Shown: piece by piece, positions 16,559-25,765 of the stretch
Layout: each line of letters begins with the position of its first letter
Position numbering within the stretch: position 1 is the stretch's first letter
Origin: Bacillota bacterium
GTDB lineage: Bacteria; Bacillota; Clostridia; DSM-8532
Length of the DNA: 64,000 nucleotides
Assembly (NCBI GenBank): GCA_023443745.1
Contig: JAEZTB010000058.1
Coordinates: 124,001 to 188,000, forward strand
Reading direction: 5' to 3'
Program-made: the position numbers and the translations under genes
The notes under the pieces: generated by a model
What the model was told of the DNA's origin: nothing
The model's database searches: none
The model's input: only the letters and a program-made list of their open reading frames with translations

Positions 16559-17126
16559 CATACATCTCCTGTGCGTTATATGCAATAATCGCATATTCCC
16601 ATGGGCTGCTATCAACAGTCGGAGAAGCGTGCTGTTCGATATATTCAGTGACCAGCTTTAAAAGCTCCTGGGATTGCTGACTTGATAAATGAACAACACC
16701 GGTCATTATATCCCCCCACTTTTGCAGGGCATCAAGGTTTTTCTCCCCTTGCTGGCAGATTCGCTTGCTCATTTGCTTTCTGAAGCCGTCATAAACCTGG
16801 GCGATTAAATCTTGTACCAATACCTCTCTTTGCTCTTCTAAATCATCAGATTGACTTAAGCCTATCTGAACCGTCACTTGGGCAGGCTTGTAAAAGCGGG
16901 CTTTTATACCGTTGATCATCTCAGTGTGATCCAGCTCTATCAAACCGAGCAGCATCAGCTTCTTGATATGATGCTGTACACTGGACGGTGATATTTGCAG
17001 TTTATCGGCCAGCATCTTTGGAGTCATAGAAGCAGTCGCAATGCTTAGCTGGCGCAAAAGCTGCTGACGGACAGGACTCATGTAAATGTTCAGCTCTTCC
17101 TTTGTTGTGAGTGCAATTTTTTTCAA
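16551..17126 (-). CDS. ArsR-like winged-helix transcriptional regulator
   Basis: A 191-residue regulator with an N-terminal winged helix (about 12-80): MSPVRQQLLRQLSIATASMTPKMLADKLQISPSSVQHHIKKLMLLGLIE, in which the recognition helix SPSSVQHHIKKL is clear. The C-terminal part (100-190) is helical and may bind an effector or dimerise. The overlapping MFS gene downstream and a palindromic operator over its own promoter suggest that it represses an exporter in response to the exported compound. The inducer is unknown. Confidence 0.88.
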   Translation of the reverse strand: MKKIALTTKEELNIYMSPVRQQLLRQLSIATASMTPKMLADKLQISPSSVQHHIKKLMLLGLIELDHTEMINGIKARFYKPAQVTVQIGLSQSDDLEEQREVLVQDLIAQVYDGFRKQMSKRICQQGEKNLDALQKWGDIMTGVVHLSSQQSQELLKLVTEYIEQHASPTVDSSPWEYAIIAYNAQEMYDE

Positions 17127-17162
17127 AGCTTTACCCCCTTATCGGTAAACGGATATCTGCTA

Positions 17163-17203
17163 ACGTTACACATAGTATAACATTACACACATTGTAACGT
17201 CAA
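17163..17203 (-). promoter_or_regulatory. Promoter and palindromic operator of the ArsR-MFS unit
   Basis: TTGACG (17203-17198) and TATACT (17079-74 of the 17 kb line, i.e. 17179-17174) lie 18 bp apart on the minus strand. An inverted repeat ACGTTACA ... TGTAACGT (17163-17170 and 17193-17200) encloses the -10 and abuts the -35, with a further ATTACAC half site between. This fits autorepression by the winged-helix regulator. Confidence 0.72.
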
Positions 17204-17271
17204 TGGATCAAAAATAGACTTATAAAAGCCTGTGTCTCCTGGGAGGAATGGGCCGATATATTGCTGCTTCG

Positions 17272-17299
17272 TTGACAGGCCAAACTAAAGGGATATAAT
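17272..17299 (+). promoter_or_regulatory. Promoter of the flavodoxin gene
   Basis: TTGACA and TATAAT with a 16-bp spacer, 41 bases upstream of the flavodoxin ATG, whose ribosome site is AGAGG. Confidence 0.8.
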
Positions 17300-17339
17300 T
17301 GTAATATGTGGAATTTAAGAGTAAAAAGAGGTTGTTGAA

Positions 17340-17831
17340 ATGAATAGTATTATTGTTTATTATTCCTGGATGGGTAACACCGAAGTCGTTGCTAAAGAAC
17401 TTAGTAAAATCACCGGCGGAGATTTAGTGAGAATTGAAGAGATAAAAAAGCGCAATACCGGCATTGGGTTTGCCGGAGCCGCTATTTCAGCTTTAATGGG
17501 ATTGAAAAGCAAGCTTATGACAATGGATTTTTCGCTAAAAGGCTATTCTAATATTTTTCTTGGAGGCCAGGTATGGGCAGGTCACAGCACACCTGCCATA
17601 AATTCCTTTATAAACAAAGCCGATTTTTCGAATAAAGATGTTTATTTGTTTTTGACAGAAGCTGATGATAAGGTGCCACAAAAGGTTATAGACTCTATAA
17701 AAAAGAGAGTCGAAGACCGTGGAGGCAGATTTGTAGACAGCATTTTTATAACAACTCAAATGAATAGTGTGATTTCACCTGAAGCTGTCAGAGAAGTGAT
17801 AACGACTTGGATAGATAAAAAGTTGGTCTAA
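17340..17831 (+). CDS. Flavodoxin-family protein
   Basis: A 163-residue flavodoxin-like protein. The FMN phosphate loop appears as YYSWMGNTEVVAKEL (about 7-21), and the later loops GGQVWAGHSTPAINSF and TEADDKVPQKVI match the 'flavodoxin-like, ArsR-linked' group rather than the small classical electron carriers. It probably serves in an NAD(P)H or thiol-linked reduction. It is transcribed on its own from a good promoter and is divergent from the ArsR-MFS unit, so both may respond to the same stress. Confidence 0.85.
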   Translation: MNSIIVYYSWMGNTEVVAKELSKITGGDLVRIEEIKKRNTGIGFAGAAISALMGLKSKLMTMDFSLKGYSNIFLGGQVWAGHSTPAINSFINKADFSNKDVYLFLTEADDKVPQKVIDSIKKRVEDRGGRFVDSIFITTQMNSVISPEAVREVITTWIDKKLV

Positions 17832-17836
17832 AACTA

Positions 17837-17864
17837 TTGCAATTAAAAAGGATCATTGTATAAT
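17837..17864 (+). promoter_or_regulatory. Promoter of the LacI-type regulator gene
   Basis: TTGCAA and TATAAT with a 16-bp spacer lie right after the flavodoxin stop. Because this -10 overlaps an upstream TTG codon in frame with the regulator, translation must start further down, at the ATG at 17919. The leader contains CGATTAC, half of the palindrome found upstream of nagB. Confidence 0.65.
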
Positions 17865-17918
17865 AGAATTACAGAAACCGATTACTGTACAGACAAATAC
17901 AAAGATTGGTATGAGTGT

Positions 17919-18980
17919 ATGGATAACAGGAATAAGACAATAAAAAGGGCCACAGTATATGACGTAGCTAAAATGGCAGGTACATCCACAGCTACAGTAT
18001 CCAGAGTGCTCAGCAATAGCGATTACCCTATTAGTAAGGAAATTCGCAAAAAAGTAATAGAAGCTGCGCAAAAATTGAACTATTCTCCCAATTTGCTGGG
18101 TAGAATGCTTAAAAAAAGCGAGAGCAAAGATATTGGGGTCATTATCCCCAATATTTCCAATCCCTTTTACCCTCAGCTTGTTCTGGGAATCGAAACGGAA
18201 GCAAAAAAGCATGGCTTTAATATATTATTATGCAATTCATTTAGAGACGTAACTAACGAAAAGAAATACATAGAATCAATGTACCAAAAGCAAGTCAGGG
18301 GAATCATATTATCTACGATCAACGAAGAGCATGGTTTCTTAAAGAAATTATGTGATAGTGGATTGAAAGTTGTAGGCTTTGACCAAAACATCGAAGATTT
18401 CCAATGCAATAAAATAAGCTTTGATTTTACTCGCGCCGGAATGATGGCTGTTGACTATCTTATAAGTATGGGCCACAAAAAGATTGCATTTGCCACGTCC
18501 CCACTCACCAGAAGGAGCCGAAAAGAAATATTTGACGGGTATAAGCTAGGCTTAATGAAGAATAATATAGGTTTTTCAGATGATCTGGTTTATATAGCAG
18601 AACATGAAAAAGAAGTTGAGAATGGTACCTTTGAATTTGAAAGCGGAGTAGATATCGCAAAAAAATGTCTTGCATCGGTAGATTTGCCCACTGCTATATT
18701 CGCTGTAAATGACATAACTGCGATGGGTATTATTCATGGCTTTATCAACTCCGGTATTAAAGTACCGGATGATATTTCCGTTATGGGCTTTGATAATATT
18801 GAATTTTCCGCTATGATTAATCCGCCGCTCACTACCATTAATCAACCGGCTTTTGAGACCGGTCGCCTTGCATGTAAAATCTTGATAGAAAATTTAGAAG
18901 ACAGTGACAGCAATTATGTCTCTATTAAGCTGGAGCCTACATTGATCGAGAGAAAATCGGTAAAGAATTTAAAAAAATGA
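17919..18980 (+). CDS. LacI-family transcriptional regulator
   Basis: A 353-residue regulator when started at the ATG at 17919. The DNA-binding head is TVYDVAKMAGTSTATVSRVLSN with the hinge-helix region SPNLLGRML, followed by a periplasmic-binding-protein-like effector domain (GVIIPNISNPFYPQLVLGIE ... MGFDNIEFSAMINPPLTTINQP). LacI-type proteins bind symmetric sites with a central CG; a perfect one lies between this gene and nagB, so it most likely controls amino-sugar use. No clear Shine-Dalgarno precedes the chosen ATG, which leaves the exact start a little open. Confidence 0.92.
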   Translation: MDNRNKTIKRATVYDVAKMAGTSTATVSRVLSNSDYPISKEIRKKVIEAAQKLNYSPNLLGRMLKKSESKDIGVIIPNISNPFYPQLVLGIETEAKKHGFNILLCNSFRDVTNEKKYIESMYQKQVRGIILSTINEEHGFLKKLCDSGLKVVGFDQNIEDFQCNKISFDFTRAGMMAVDYLISMGHKKIAFATSPLTRRSRKEIFDGYKLGLMKNNIGFSDDLVYIAEHEKEVENGTFEFESGVDIAKKCLASVDLPTAIFAVNDITAMGIIHGFINSGIKVPDDISVMGFDNIEFSAMINPPLTTINQPAFETGRLACKILIENLEDSDSNYVSIKLEPTLIERKSVKNLKK

Positions 18981-19000
18981 AAATAAAATTTTTTAAACAT

Positions 19001-19020
19001 TATAGTAATCGATTACCATA
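19001..19020 (+). promoter_or_regulatory. LacI-type palindromic operator upstream of nagB
   Basis: TATAGTAATCGATTACCATA is a 20-base palindrome with one mismatched pair and a perfect 12-base core (GTAATCGATTAC), 22 bases before the nagB ATG. The central CG is typical of LacI-family sites. Confidence 0.75.
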
Positions 19021-19041
19021 AATAATTGAGAGGGTGTACTT

Positions 19042-19812
19042 ATGAGTATTATTAAGGAACTTCAAGCAGAAAAACTTAAAGTGAAGGTGTATGAGACCAG
19101 AAAGGATATGGGCGAAGCATCAGCAAGAGAAATGTCGGTTGTACTCAAGCAATTATTAGAAGAAAAGGATGAGGTGAACATAATTTTTGCTGCAGCGCCC
19201 TCTCAAAATGAATTTCTCGAGGGGCTTGTAAAAGCAGAAGGTATTGATTGGAAAAGGGTTAACGCCTTTCACATGGACGAATACGTGGGACTAGATACAA
19301 AAGCACCCCAAAGATTCGGCAATTTCTTGAGGGAAAGGATTTTCGATAAGATTGAATTTAAATCTGTTTACTATCTTGATGGTAATTCAAATCCTGAAGA
19401 GGAATGCATCAGATATTCTCAATTACTGAAACAATATCCTACAGATATTGTCTGCATGGGAATAGGTGAAAATGGCCATATCGCATTTAACGATCCTCAT
19501 GTTGCACAATTCAACGACACTGAATGGGTTAAATTGGTGGAACTTGATGATAAATCCCGTGAGCAGCAAGTACATGACGGCTGCTTTATCAGATTTAGCG
19601 ATGTGCCTGCTTATGCATTAACACTTACAATACCCTCTCTCTTTTTAGCAAAATACATCTTTTGCATTGTGCCGGATAAGAAAAAAGCTGAGGCAGTAGC
19701 ACAAACCATATTAGGCGAGGTCACTGAAGCATGCCCGGCTTCCATACTCAAAACCCATGACCATGCCGTACTTTACATTGATAAAAATAGCGCTGCGGAC
19801 ATCTTAGCCTAG
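19042..19812 (+). CDS. nagB: Glucosamine-6-phosphate deaminase-like protein
   Basis: A 256-residue NagB-family protein that converts glucosamine-6-phosphate to fructose-6-phosphate and ammonia. The active-site stretches are present: AFHMDEY (about 75-81, catalytic Asp) and GIGENGHIAFNDP (about 145-157, catalytic His). It lies 61 bases after the LacI gene with the palindromic operator between. A remnant of nagA, the gene for the preceding step, follows at once. Substrate could also be another amino- or keto-sugar phosphate, as several family members differ; amino-sugar use is favoured by the nagA remnant. Confidence 0.88.
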   Translation: MSIIKELQAEKLKVKVYETRKDMGEASAREMSVVLKQLLEEKDEVNIIFAAAPSQNEFLEGLVKAEGIDWKRVNAFHMDEYVGLDTKAPQRFGNFLRERIFDKIEFKSVYYLDGNSNPEEECIRYSQLLKQYPTDIVCMGIGENGHIAFNDPHVAQFNDTEWVKLVELDDKSREQQVHDGCFIRFSDVPAYALTLTIPSLFLAKYIFCIVPDKKKAEAVAQTILGEVTEACPASILKTHDHAVLYIDKNSAADILA

Positions 19813-19820
19813 GACTTAAC

Positions 19821-19975
19821 CTTGAAGATCCATATTTTGCTATATCACAGGCCGGGGGTCAAGATTCAAGTATATAAGAGATCCCATAAAAGAAGAATAC
19901 GAAGAAATATTAGGGTGGTCTGATGATATAGTGAGATGGAGTATTGCTCCGGAGCTGGATGGGGCAATAGACTAG
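19821..19975 (+). pseudogene. nagA: Remnant of N-acetylglucosamine-6-phosphate deacetylase (nagA)
   Basis: Eight bases after nagB, two frames read parts of a NagA-like protein: LEDPYFAISQAGGQDS in one, then KYIRDPIKEEYEEILGW and, further on, DIVRWSIAPELDGAID followed by a stop in the next frame. These match the internal HLEGPYF ... GAQDPxYIRxP ... IAPELxGA stretch of NagA. So an internal piece of about 50 codons survives with a one-base frameshift, without the start, the metal-binding N-terminus or the C-terminal half. It cannot make an active enzyme. It ends right against the convergent chemotaxis gene. Confidence 0.7.
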
Positions 19976-19976
19976 A

Positions 19977-22028
19977 TCAGACCTTGAACTTCTCTATCGT
20001 TTTTAGCAGATCACCTGAGAGCTCATGAAGGCTTTTTGCCATAAGATCCAGCTGTTCCATGGAAACAAGCTGTTCTTGGGCAGAAGCCGATACCTCCTGC
20101 GTTGAAGCCGATACCTGCTGGGATACTGAAGAGATATTCTCCATGCTTGACATGACATTTTCCTTATAGGAGTCCATACCCATAATCATGTCATACACAT
20201 TGTTTATATTTTCAGTCAATTGGGAAGTTTTTTCCCTCATTTCTGAGAACATCTCGGCAGTTTGCTCTACCATGCCGCTCTGCTCCCTAAAGCTCGTTTC
20301 CGCTTTGACAACAAGATCTACAGAGCTCTGGGACTGCTTGAAAACATTCTCAATGTGCTTTTGTATTTCACGGGTATTATTATTGGATTGCTCAGCCAGC
20401 TTTCGGATTTCATCCGCAACAACAGCAAAACCTTTTCCTGATTCGCCCGCCCTTGCGGCTTCAATTGCGGCATTCAGCGCGAGCAAATTGGTTTGATCGG
20501 CAATACCACGAAGCACATTAGTGATAACGTTAATATTTTTAACATAGTCATTGAGCCTTGCCATTTCTCTTACGACATCAGCTGCAATTTCATTGGTCTC
20601 AATAGTTTTTTTGTTGAGATTCTCAATAACAGTTATACCGGACCCGGACAGCTCCTTCATGGTTTCTGCATCAGTCTCCATGATTTTTGTCCTTTCAACA
20701 GCTGATGAAATTCTGTCTGCAAGCTGGGTAACGCTCTTAACACTGGTTTCTACTTCTGTTGCCTGATTAGAGGAGCCTGAAGCAACCTCTACGATGGCCT
20801 GGGATATCTCTGAAAAAATCCGGGAAGAGTCGGAGGATATGGAAGTCATTTTTTCAGATGAATGAGCGACTTCTTCCGCAGCCTGCTTATTCTGTGTGAC
20901 CAACTCCCTAATTTTTCCTATCATTTTATTAAAGCTGACCACAAGCTGACCGATCTCGTCCTTACGCTTCATAGTCAGAGATGCTGTAAGATCACCATTC
21001 TCGGCTTTAGACATAACACTCATTAGTTTTTTCATGGAATTGGACATTCTCAGTGAAAAAATGAAACCAAAAAAAGCTGCCAATATAACAAACAAAACTC
21101 CTGCGTAGACTGTTGTTTTTACAATTTCCTTTACGCCTTTTGTAACAGAGGCATCAGGAACAACGGTCACAGCAATAAGACCTGTTTTGGGAGATGTTTT
21201 AAAGGAAACTAGATATTTAATACCCTTTTCATATGAATATAAGCATTCGCCTTCACTCGAGCCTAAGCGAACTATGACATCTTTCACAAACTGCCTCTGT
21301 GACAGTTCTTCCTGATTGATATTGGATGATTCCGCTAAAACTCTGCCTTCACGCGTTATGATATAAGTAGAGTCTTCCATGCCTAAATCAATACTTGAGA
21401 GTATTTCATAAATAGGAATATTCTTGATATTAACAATGACTACTCCTCTGTCCAATCCGGATGAAGGATCTGTGTAAAGGCTGACCATGGACAGTAGGTA
21501 ATGGCTAGCCTGTGCTTGCTCCATTCCTTCGCTGCAGTCAATCAGTATGGGTTTCCCAGCTGCTTTTTTAACCTTCTGATACCAGTCGGTTGCCATTACT
21601 TTTGACATGTCTATGGGACTAGAAAGATTATATCCTAGCATTTCGCCACTATTGAAAAGCAGACTACCCTCCAAGTCCTGGGTGGATGCATTGATGTTGT
21701 TAAGGGCATTTATGGCTTCCTGCTCAATGACTGATGCTTCGCTGCTATTCGTATTATCTAGGTTGGTGTAGCCCATCATTATTTTATTTTCATTCATTTG
21801 ATTGGTTAAGTTTTCTGCTTTTTCTATAAAACCATCAAAATAATCTGACGTTAGTTTTGTCGCAGCTGCAAGACTATGCTCGGCACTATCGGTAAGATTC
21901 TTTGCCGATGTTTGCGTGGCAATAAATCCAATGGTAGAAACAGGAATGATAATTAACAATAAAAACATTGCTACCATTTTCGAGAGTATGCTTCTTACCG
22001 ATGTTAAATCAGCTTTCTTTCTAAACAT
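19977..22028 (-). CDS. Methyl-accepting chemotaxis protein
   Basis: A 683-residue receptor. It has an N-terminal membrane segment (about 15-37), a large extracytoplasmic double-Cache-like ligand region (about 40-295), a second membrane segment (about 297-320), a HAMP domain (about 320-373) and a long cytoplasmic signalling domain with the hairpin tip GIADQTNLLALNAAIEAARAGE-type sequence near residue 520. It signals to CheA/CheW and is methylated on the helical bundle. No other chemotaxis genes are in the window. Its ligand is unknown; being next to amino-sugar genes is suggestive only. It converges on the nagA remnant. Confidence 0.95.
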   Translation of the reverse strand: MFRKKADLTSVRSILSKMVAMFLLLIIIPVSTIGFIATQTSAKNLTDSAEHSLAAATKLTSDYFDGFIEKAENLTNQMNENKIMMGYTNLDNTNSSEASVIEQEAINALNNINASTQDLEGSLLFNSGEMLGYNLSSPIDMSKVMATDWYQKVKKAAGKPILIDCSEGMEQAQASHYLLSMVSLYTDPSSGLDRGVVIVNIKNIPIYEILSSIDLGMEDSTYIITREGRVLAESSNINQEELSQRQFVKDVIVRLGSSEGECLYSYEKGIKYLVSFKTSPKTGLIAVTVVPDASVTKGVKEIVKTTVYAGVLFVILAAFFGFIFSLRMSNSMKKLMSVMSKAENGDLTASLTMKRKDEIGQLVVSFNKMIGKIRELVTQNKQAAEEVAHSSEKMTSISSDSSRIFSEISQAIVEVASGSSNQATEVETSVKSVTQLADRISSAVERTKIMETDAETMKELSGSGITVIENLNKKTIETNEIAADVVREMARLNDYVKNINVITNVLRGIADQTNLLALNAAIEAARAGESGKGFAVVADEIRKLAEQSNNNTREIQKHIENVFKQSQSSVDLVVKAETSFREQSGMVEQTAEMFSEMREKTSQLTENINNVYDMIMGMDSYKENVMSSMENISSVSQQVSASTQEVSASAQEQLVSMEQLDLMAKSLHELSGDLLKTIEKFKV

Positions 22029-22231
22029 TTTAACCCCCCCAAAAAATTAAGAGTATGCAAAATATCCTCAACCTAGAAAAAAAGGGATGTTTCGTTAACC
22101 TTATTTGATCATAAGGAAAAACAAAACGCCCTTGTCTTGCTTTAACTGCTTATGCTTCTGGTAATGGTTATTGTATCTAGGATAATTATACCGCACCCCA
22201 ATGTCAAGATACGATTTTCAAAAAACGAAAA

Positions 22232-23164
22232 TTAATTTGAAAAGGCTTTTTTCAAGGCCTCAATTCTTCTCTCTATACTTTTACGCACAATTTCACTTTT
22301 CCGCGCAATTTCAAAACCATGAACTGTTCCTATTGTCTTATTCAATTCAACATGTATACCACATTTTTGTAAAGCTTCTGCATACTGTATCCCTTCGTCT
22401 CGCAGGCAGTCAAAGTCTGAAACTTCAACATAGGCATCGGGCAAATTCTCGAATGAGGCTGCCTCCAAAGGAGATGCATATTCCTTTTTGCTATGTACGC
22501 CATTTCTAAGATATAGCTTCCACATTTTTTCATTTAGCTTTGAGTTCCACAAAGGAGTGTCTATATAACTTTTAATTGATTCCGAATTCTGTCTGCAATC
22601 TGTTACCGGGTAAATGAGCATTTGAAAGCAGATACCAGGGGCTTTTCTGTCTCGGGCCATTAGACTGACAGCGGCAGCAAGTGCACCGCCTGCGCTGTCA
22701 CCTCCAATAGCTATTCTATTTTTGTCAATGCCAAGCACTTCTACATTTTTATATACCCATTCAAATGCAGCATAGCAATCTTCAACACCAATTGGGAAAG
22801 CATATTTAGGCGCTAATCTGTAATCGACGAAAACTACTTTACAGGGTGTCTTTAACGCATACTCGCATACTAACTTCTTATGGAAAGGTGAACCTTTTAT
22901 AGCAAATGCACCTCCATGCATATAAATAAGACAAGGAGCGTTTTTTTCAATATCCTTCGGCTCATATATGGATAGCTCAATCATTCCATCTTGATAGCCT
23001 GTAATCTTCTCCTTTTTTATCCTTATACCCTCAGCAGGCTTTATGATATTAACTATCCTCCCCATAAAAGTATTGTAAAGTGGTAAAAGCAGTGGTGATA
23101 GAGAGGGTTTCAAATTTTCATATTTTTTAAAGTCACTGTGAATACTGTATTTACTCATGGGCAA
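22232..23164 (-). CDS. Alpha/beta hydrolase, hormone-sensitive-lipase (esterase) family
   Basis: A 310-residue esterase-like enzyme. The oxyanion motif HGGAFAIKG (about 79-87), the nucleophile elbow GDSAGGALA (Ser near 153) and the C-terminal GTVHGFE with the catalytic His are all intact. These place it in the bacterial HSL/family IV esterases. It probably hydrolyses short acyl esters in the cytosol, as no signal peptide is seen. It stands alone; the next gene upstream is the AraC-type regulator, 119 bases away. Confidence 0.9.
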   Translation of the reverse strand: MPMSKYSIHSDFKKYENLKPSLSPLLLPLYNTFMGRIVNIIKPAEGIRIKKEKITGYQDGMIELSIYEPKDIEKNAPCLIYMHGGAFAIKGSPFHKKLVCEYALKTPCKVVFVDYRLAPKYAFPIGVEDCYAAFEWVYKNVEVLGIDKNRIAIGGDSAGGALAAAVSLMARDRKAPGICFQMLIYPVTDCRQNSESIKSYIDTPLWNSKLNEKMWKLYLRNGVHSKKEYASPLEAASFENLPDAYVEVSDFDCLRDEGIQYAEALQKCGIHVELNKTIGTVHGFEIARKSEIVRKSIERRIEALKKAFSN

Positions 23165-23283
23165 TCTCCTATCTATAATAGTCTAAAGGTTTATCTGTGA
23201 TAATGATATCGTCTGCTAATTGCGTAGTACAATGCAGGTAGGCAAAGACACTCTCAGGAAATGTCGATAATCTTATTTTATTT

Positions 23284-24081
23284 TTATCGAAAATTGTTCT
23301 CTTCATTAAAAAATAACGACCCAGAAAATTCTTTCGGGGAAAAACCAACAATTTTTTTGAAAACAGATCCAAAATATTTATAATCGTTGAAACCGCATTT
23401 ATACGCAATTTCCGCAACCGAACCGCCTTTACTTTTTATAAGTTCTATCGCTTTTGTTATACGATAATGCGTTAAATAATCGCCAAGCGTGGTTCCGATT
23501 GTTTCCTTAAACTTTTTATTTATAAATGTTTCACTATAATGAAAAGTATTCACAATGCCCTCCATAGTGAGTTTTTCACTATAATGATTTTCAATATATT
23601 TGATTATACTGCCAACAAAATTTTCAACAGCATCGTTTTTTTTAAATGCGGCTACCGGATTGATTTCTAGAATATTTTCACTTTGATGAACTACAAGGTC
23701 ATAAGTTCGGCGAATATTGCAATTTTTTTTCGCCTGTTCCACTGCTGTTTTCACTTCCGAAACATCAATGGGTTTCAAACAATACGATATCACGCCAAAC
23801 TCAATAGCGCGTCTTGCATACTGAAAATCTGAATACCCGGTCAGTATTATCGCCGAATATCCTAAGTCTTTCGTCTGTTCAAGCATTTGTAGTCCGTTAA
23901 GCAACGGCATATTTATATCAGCAAGAACAATATCGGGCTTATAGTCGTGTATAGCCTGAATGCCATGCAACCCATCGCCTGTCTCGGCAACGACCGTGCA
24001 GTCAAGTTCTGTCCACGGAACCGAAAACACCAGCCCTTTGCGAATCATGTCCTCGTCTTCGGCAACTATTACCTTATACAT
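23284..24081 (-). CDS. Response regulator with AraC-type DNA-binding domain (YesN-like)
   Basis: A 265-residue regulator. The receiver (1-120) has the acidic E8/D9-type pocket in VIVAEDEDMIRKG, phospho-acceptor D55 in IVLADINMP and the Lys in CLKPID. The C-terminal AraC-type double helix-turn-helix (about 165-260) shows IAYKCGFNDYKYFGSVFKKIVGFSPKEF. It is shorter than usual YesN proteins because the middle linker is only about 40 residues. Its gene overlaps the kinase gene by eight bases. It probably activates the Fe/anion-type transporter operon encoded upstream on the same strand. Confidence 0.94.
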   Translation of the reverse strand: MYKVIVAEDEDMIRKGLVFSVPWTELDCTVVAETGDGLHGIQAIHDYKPDIVLADINMPLLNGLQMLEQTKDLGYSAIILTGYSDFQYARRAIEFGVISYCLKPIDVSEVKTAVEQAKKNCNIRRTYDLVVHQSENILEINPVAAFKKNDAVENFVGSIIKYIENHYSEKLTMEGIVNTFHYSETFINKKFKETIGTTLGDYLTHYRITKAIELIKSKGGSVAEIAYKCGFNDYKYFGSVFKKIVGFSPKEFSGSLFFNEENNFR

Positions 24082-25765
24082 ATTCTTTCCCTTTCATCTG
24101 TATAGTTCCGAGCACCTGCAATCCGCCGTCGCTGCGGATCAATGTTAGTCCGCTTTTTCCGCCGTATTGAAGCTGTAATCTGCGCGAGATATTTTTTAGC
24201 CCTCTGTGTACTGTCATTTCTGTGCCGCAATGTAAGCTTTTATTAATTTCGTCTATCGTTTCTTTATCGATACCTGCTCCGTTATCCGTCACCGAGATAT
24301 TGAGACAGCCATCTCTGATATAGCCGTCAATCCAAACTTCTAAAAAACAACGGTTCTTAAATCCGTGTTTAATGGAGTTTTCCACTAATGTGAGTATAAT
24401 CATCTTCGGGATGAACTGTTCAAGGCATTCGTTATCAAGTGATATTTCATATTTAAAACGTTCTCCGAAACGAATTTTCTGTATTTCAAGAAAATAGTTA
24501 AGGTGCTCAATATCGATACGCAGTTTAACCTCTTCATCTGTATTATTGATACTGTAACGCAAGATTTTTATAAGGTTGCAGATAATTTTGTCAGCGGCAT
24601 CTTTGTCAAAAATATTGGCATTTCTGACATTTTCAAGGGCATTATACAAAAAGTGCGGATTCAGTTGTGCTTCAAGACGGCTGCGTTCTGCCTGATTTTT
24701 CAGTTTTAAGAGTTCAAAGCTTTGCTCGTTAAGAAGCTTTATGGTGTCGAGCATTAAATTAATATTTTTACCGACGACAGAAAACTCATCATTTGTATCC
24801 AATGAAACACGGTACGACTGGTCACCGTCAACTATGATGTTAATCTCGCTGACTAACTTTTTAATCGCCGTAGCACTTCTTTCCGCCATCATCCATGACA
24901 TTCCGGAAGTAAGCCCCAGCAAATCGAAACACAAGAGCAACACTAAGCCGCCTCCAACAACAATAAGCGCGTAATTGCTCGGATAATAAACCGCACCGTA
25001 TACAATGACTCCACCGTTTGACGATTCGGACACAATTATATATTTTTTTCCGTTTATGTCAATAAGCCCGTGGGTTTTTTGGGGAATAAACTTACGTCGG
25101 TTTCCTTCCGTGTCAAGTCCGCTGTTATAAATTATCCTGCCATAGGTGTCGGTGATAATTCCTCCTAATACCAAGTCAGAACGAACTCCCCATTCTCCGC
25201 TTAAATAAATCGATATAAAGCCCGTCGGCTTTCCGTATTCATATATTTGCTTTGACATAACATATTCAGGTATAATTCCCGGCGCATAATAAACAGTTGT
25301 ATAAATTGCATTTTCCGGCGACAACATTGTTTTGCCACACACGGCACGGTTAAAGCTGTCGCGATGCATATTTCTCCCGGATAACGGGAAACTGTTGTAA
25401 ACAGTTATGCGATCCATACTGCTCACGATAACATTAACTTTCATTTCGGAAGGAGAATTCAGTTCATAAAGCGGATACGAGAAATTAGCCGAAATTTCAC
25501 TGTTTTTCAAAATGGTTAGGCACAAATCAGTGACCGTCTCGCTTTGAAGAAAATGGCTGCTTTTTTCATAAACAGCATTAAAAGCTTTTTTCAAAGTTTG
25601 GCAGTTCTCGTATGAATTCTTATGTGCTGAAACAAGCGGAACAAGATATATACCTATGGCAAACAAGAGAACAGCTATACTTATCATCATGAAGATGTGT
25701 TTATATGCTAATCGTCGGAGTTTTTCCTGAAATTTGATATTTCCTTTTACAACCGAACTTCTCAT
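24074..25765 (-). CDS. YesM-type sensor histidine kinase
   Basis: A 563-residue kinase with two membrane segments (about 26-47 and 263-285), an extracytoplasmic sensor between them, a HAMP-like region, the His-kinase motif LNPHFLYNALENVRNA (His near 370) of the LytS/YesM group and an ATPase domain with VENSIKHGF and VTDNGAGID. It overlaps the upstream solute-binding-protein gene by one base (a stop/start overlap) and the AraC-type regulator by eight. This tight SBP-kinase-regulator order is that of three-component systems, in which the binding protein presents the ligand to the kinase. Confidence 0.94.
   Translation of the reverse strand: MRSSVVKGNIKFQEKLRRLAYKHIFMMISIAVLLFAIGIYLVPLVSAHKNSYENCQTLKKAFNAVYEKSSHFLQSETVTDLCLTILKNSEISANFSYPLYELNSPSEMKVNVIVSSMDRITVYNSFPLSGRNMHRDSFNRAVCGKTMLSPENAIYTTVYYAPGIIPEYVMSKQIYEYGKPTGFISIYLSGEWGVRSDLVLGGIITDTYGRIIYNSGLDTEGNRRKFIPQKTHGLIDINGKKYIIVSESSNGGVIVYGAVYYPSNYALIVVGGGLVLLLCFDLLGLTSGMSWMMAERSATAIKKLVSEINIIVDGDQSYRVSLDTNDEFSVVGKNINLMLDTIKLLNEQSFELLKLKNQAERSRLEAQLNPHFLYNALENVRNANIFDKDAADKIICNLIKILRYSINNTDEEVKLRIDIEHLNYFLEIQKIRFGERFKYEISLDNECLEQFIPKMIILTLVENSIKHGFKNRCFLEVWIDGYIRDGCLNISVTDNGAGIDKETIDEINKSLHCGTEMTVHRGLKNISRRLQLQYGGKSGLTLIRSDGGLQVLGTIQMKGKEYV

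Noticed and set aside
17856..17918. Upstream TTG start for the LacI regulator (21 extra residues)
   Set aside because: The TTG lies inside a good promoter -10, so it would not be in the transcript; the added residues are unlike LacI proteins.
22029..22231. TTGACA (22207-22202) with TATAAT (22190-22185) before the chemotaxis gene
   Set aside because: The spacer is only 11 bp, too short for a sigma-A promoter.
23169..23417. 82-codon minus-strand frame ahead of the AraC-type regulator gene's stop
   Set aside because: It overlaps the regulator gene in another frame, lacks a ribosome site and has no recognisable domain.
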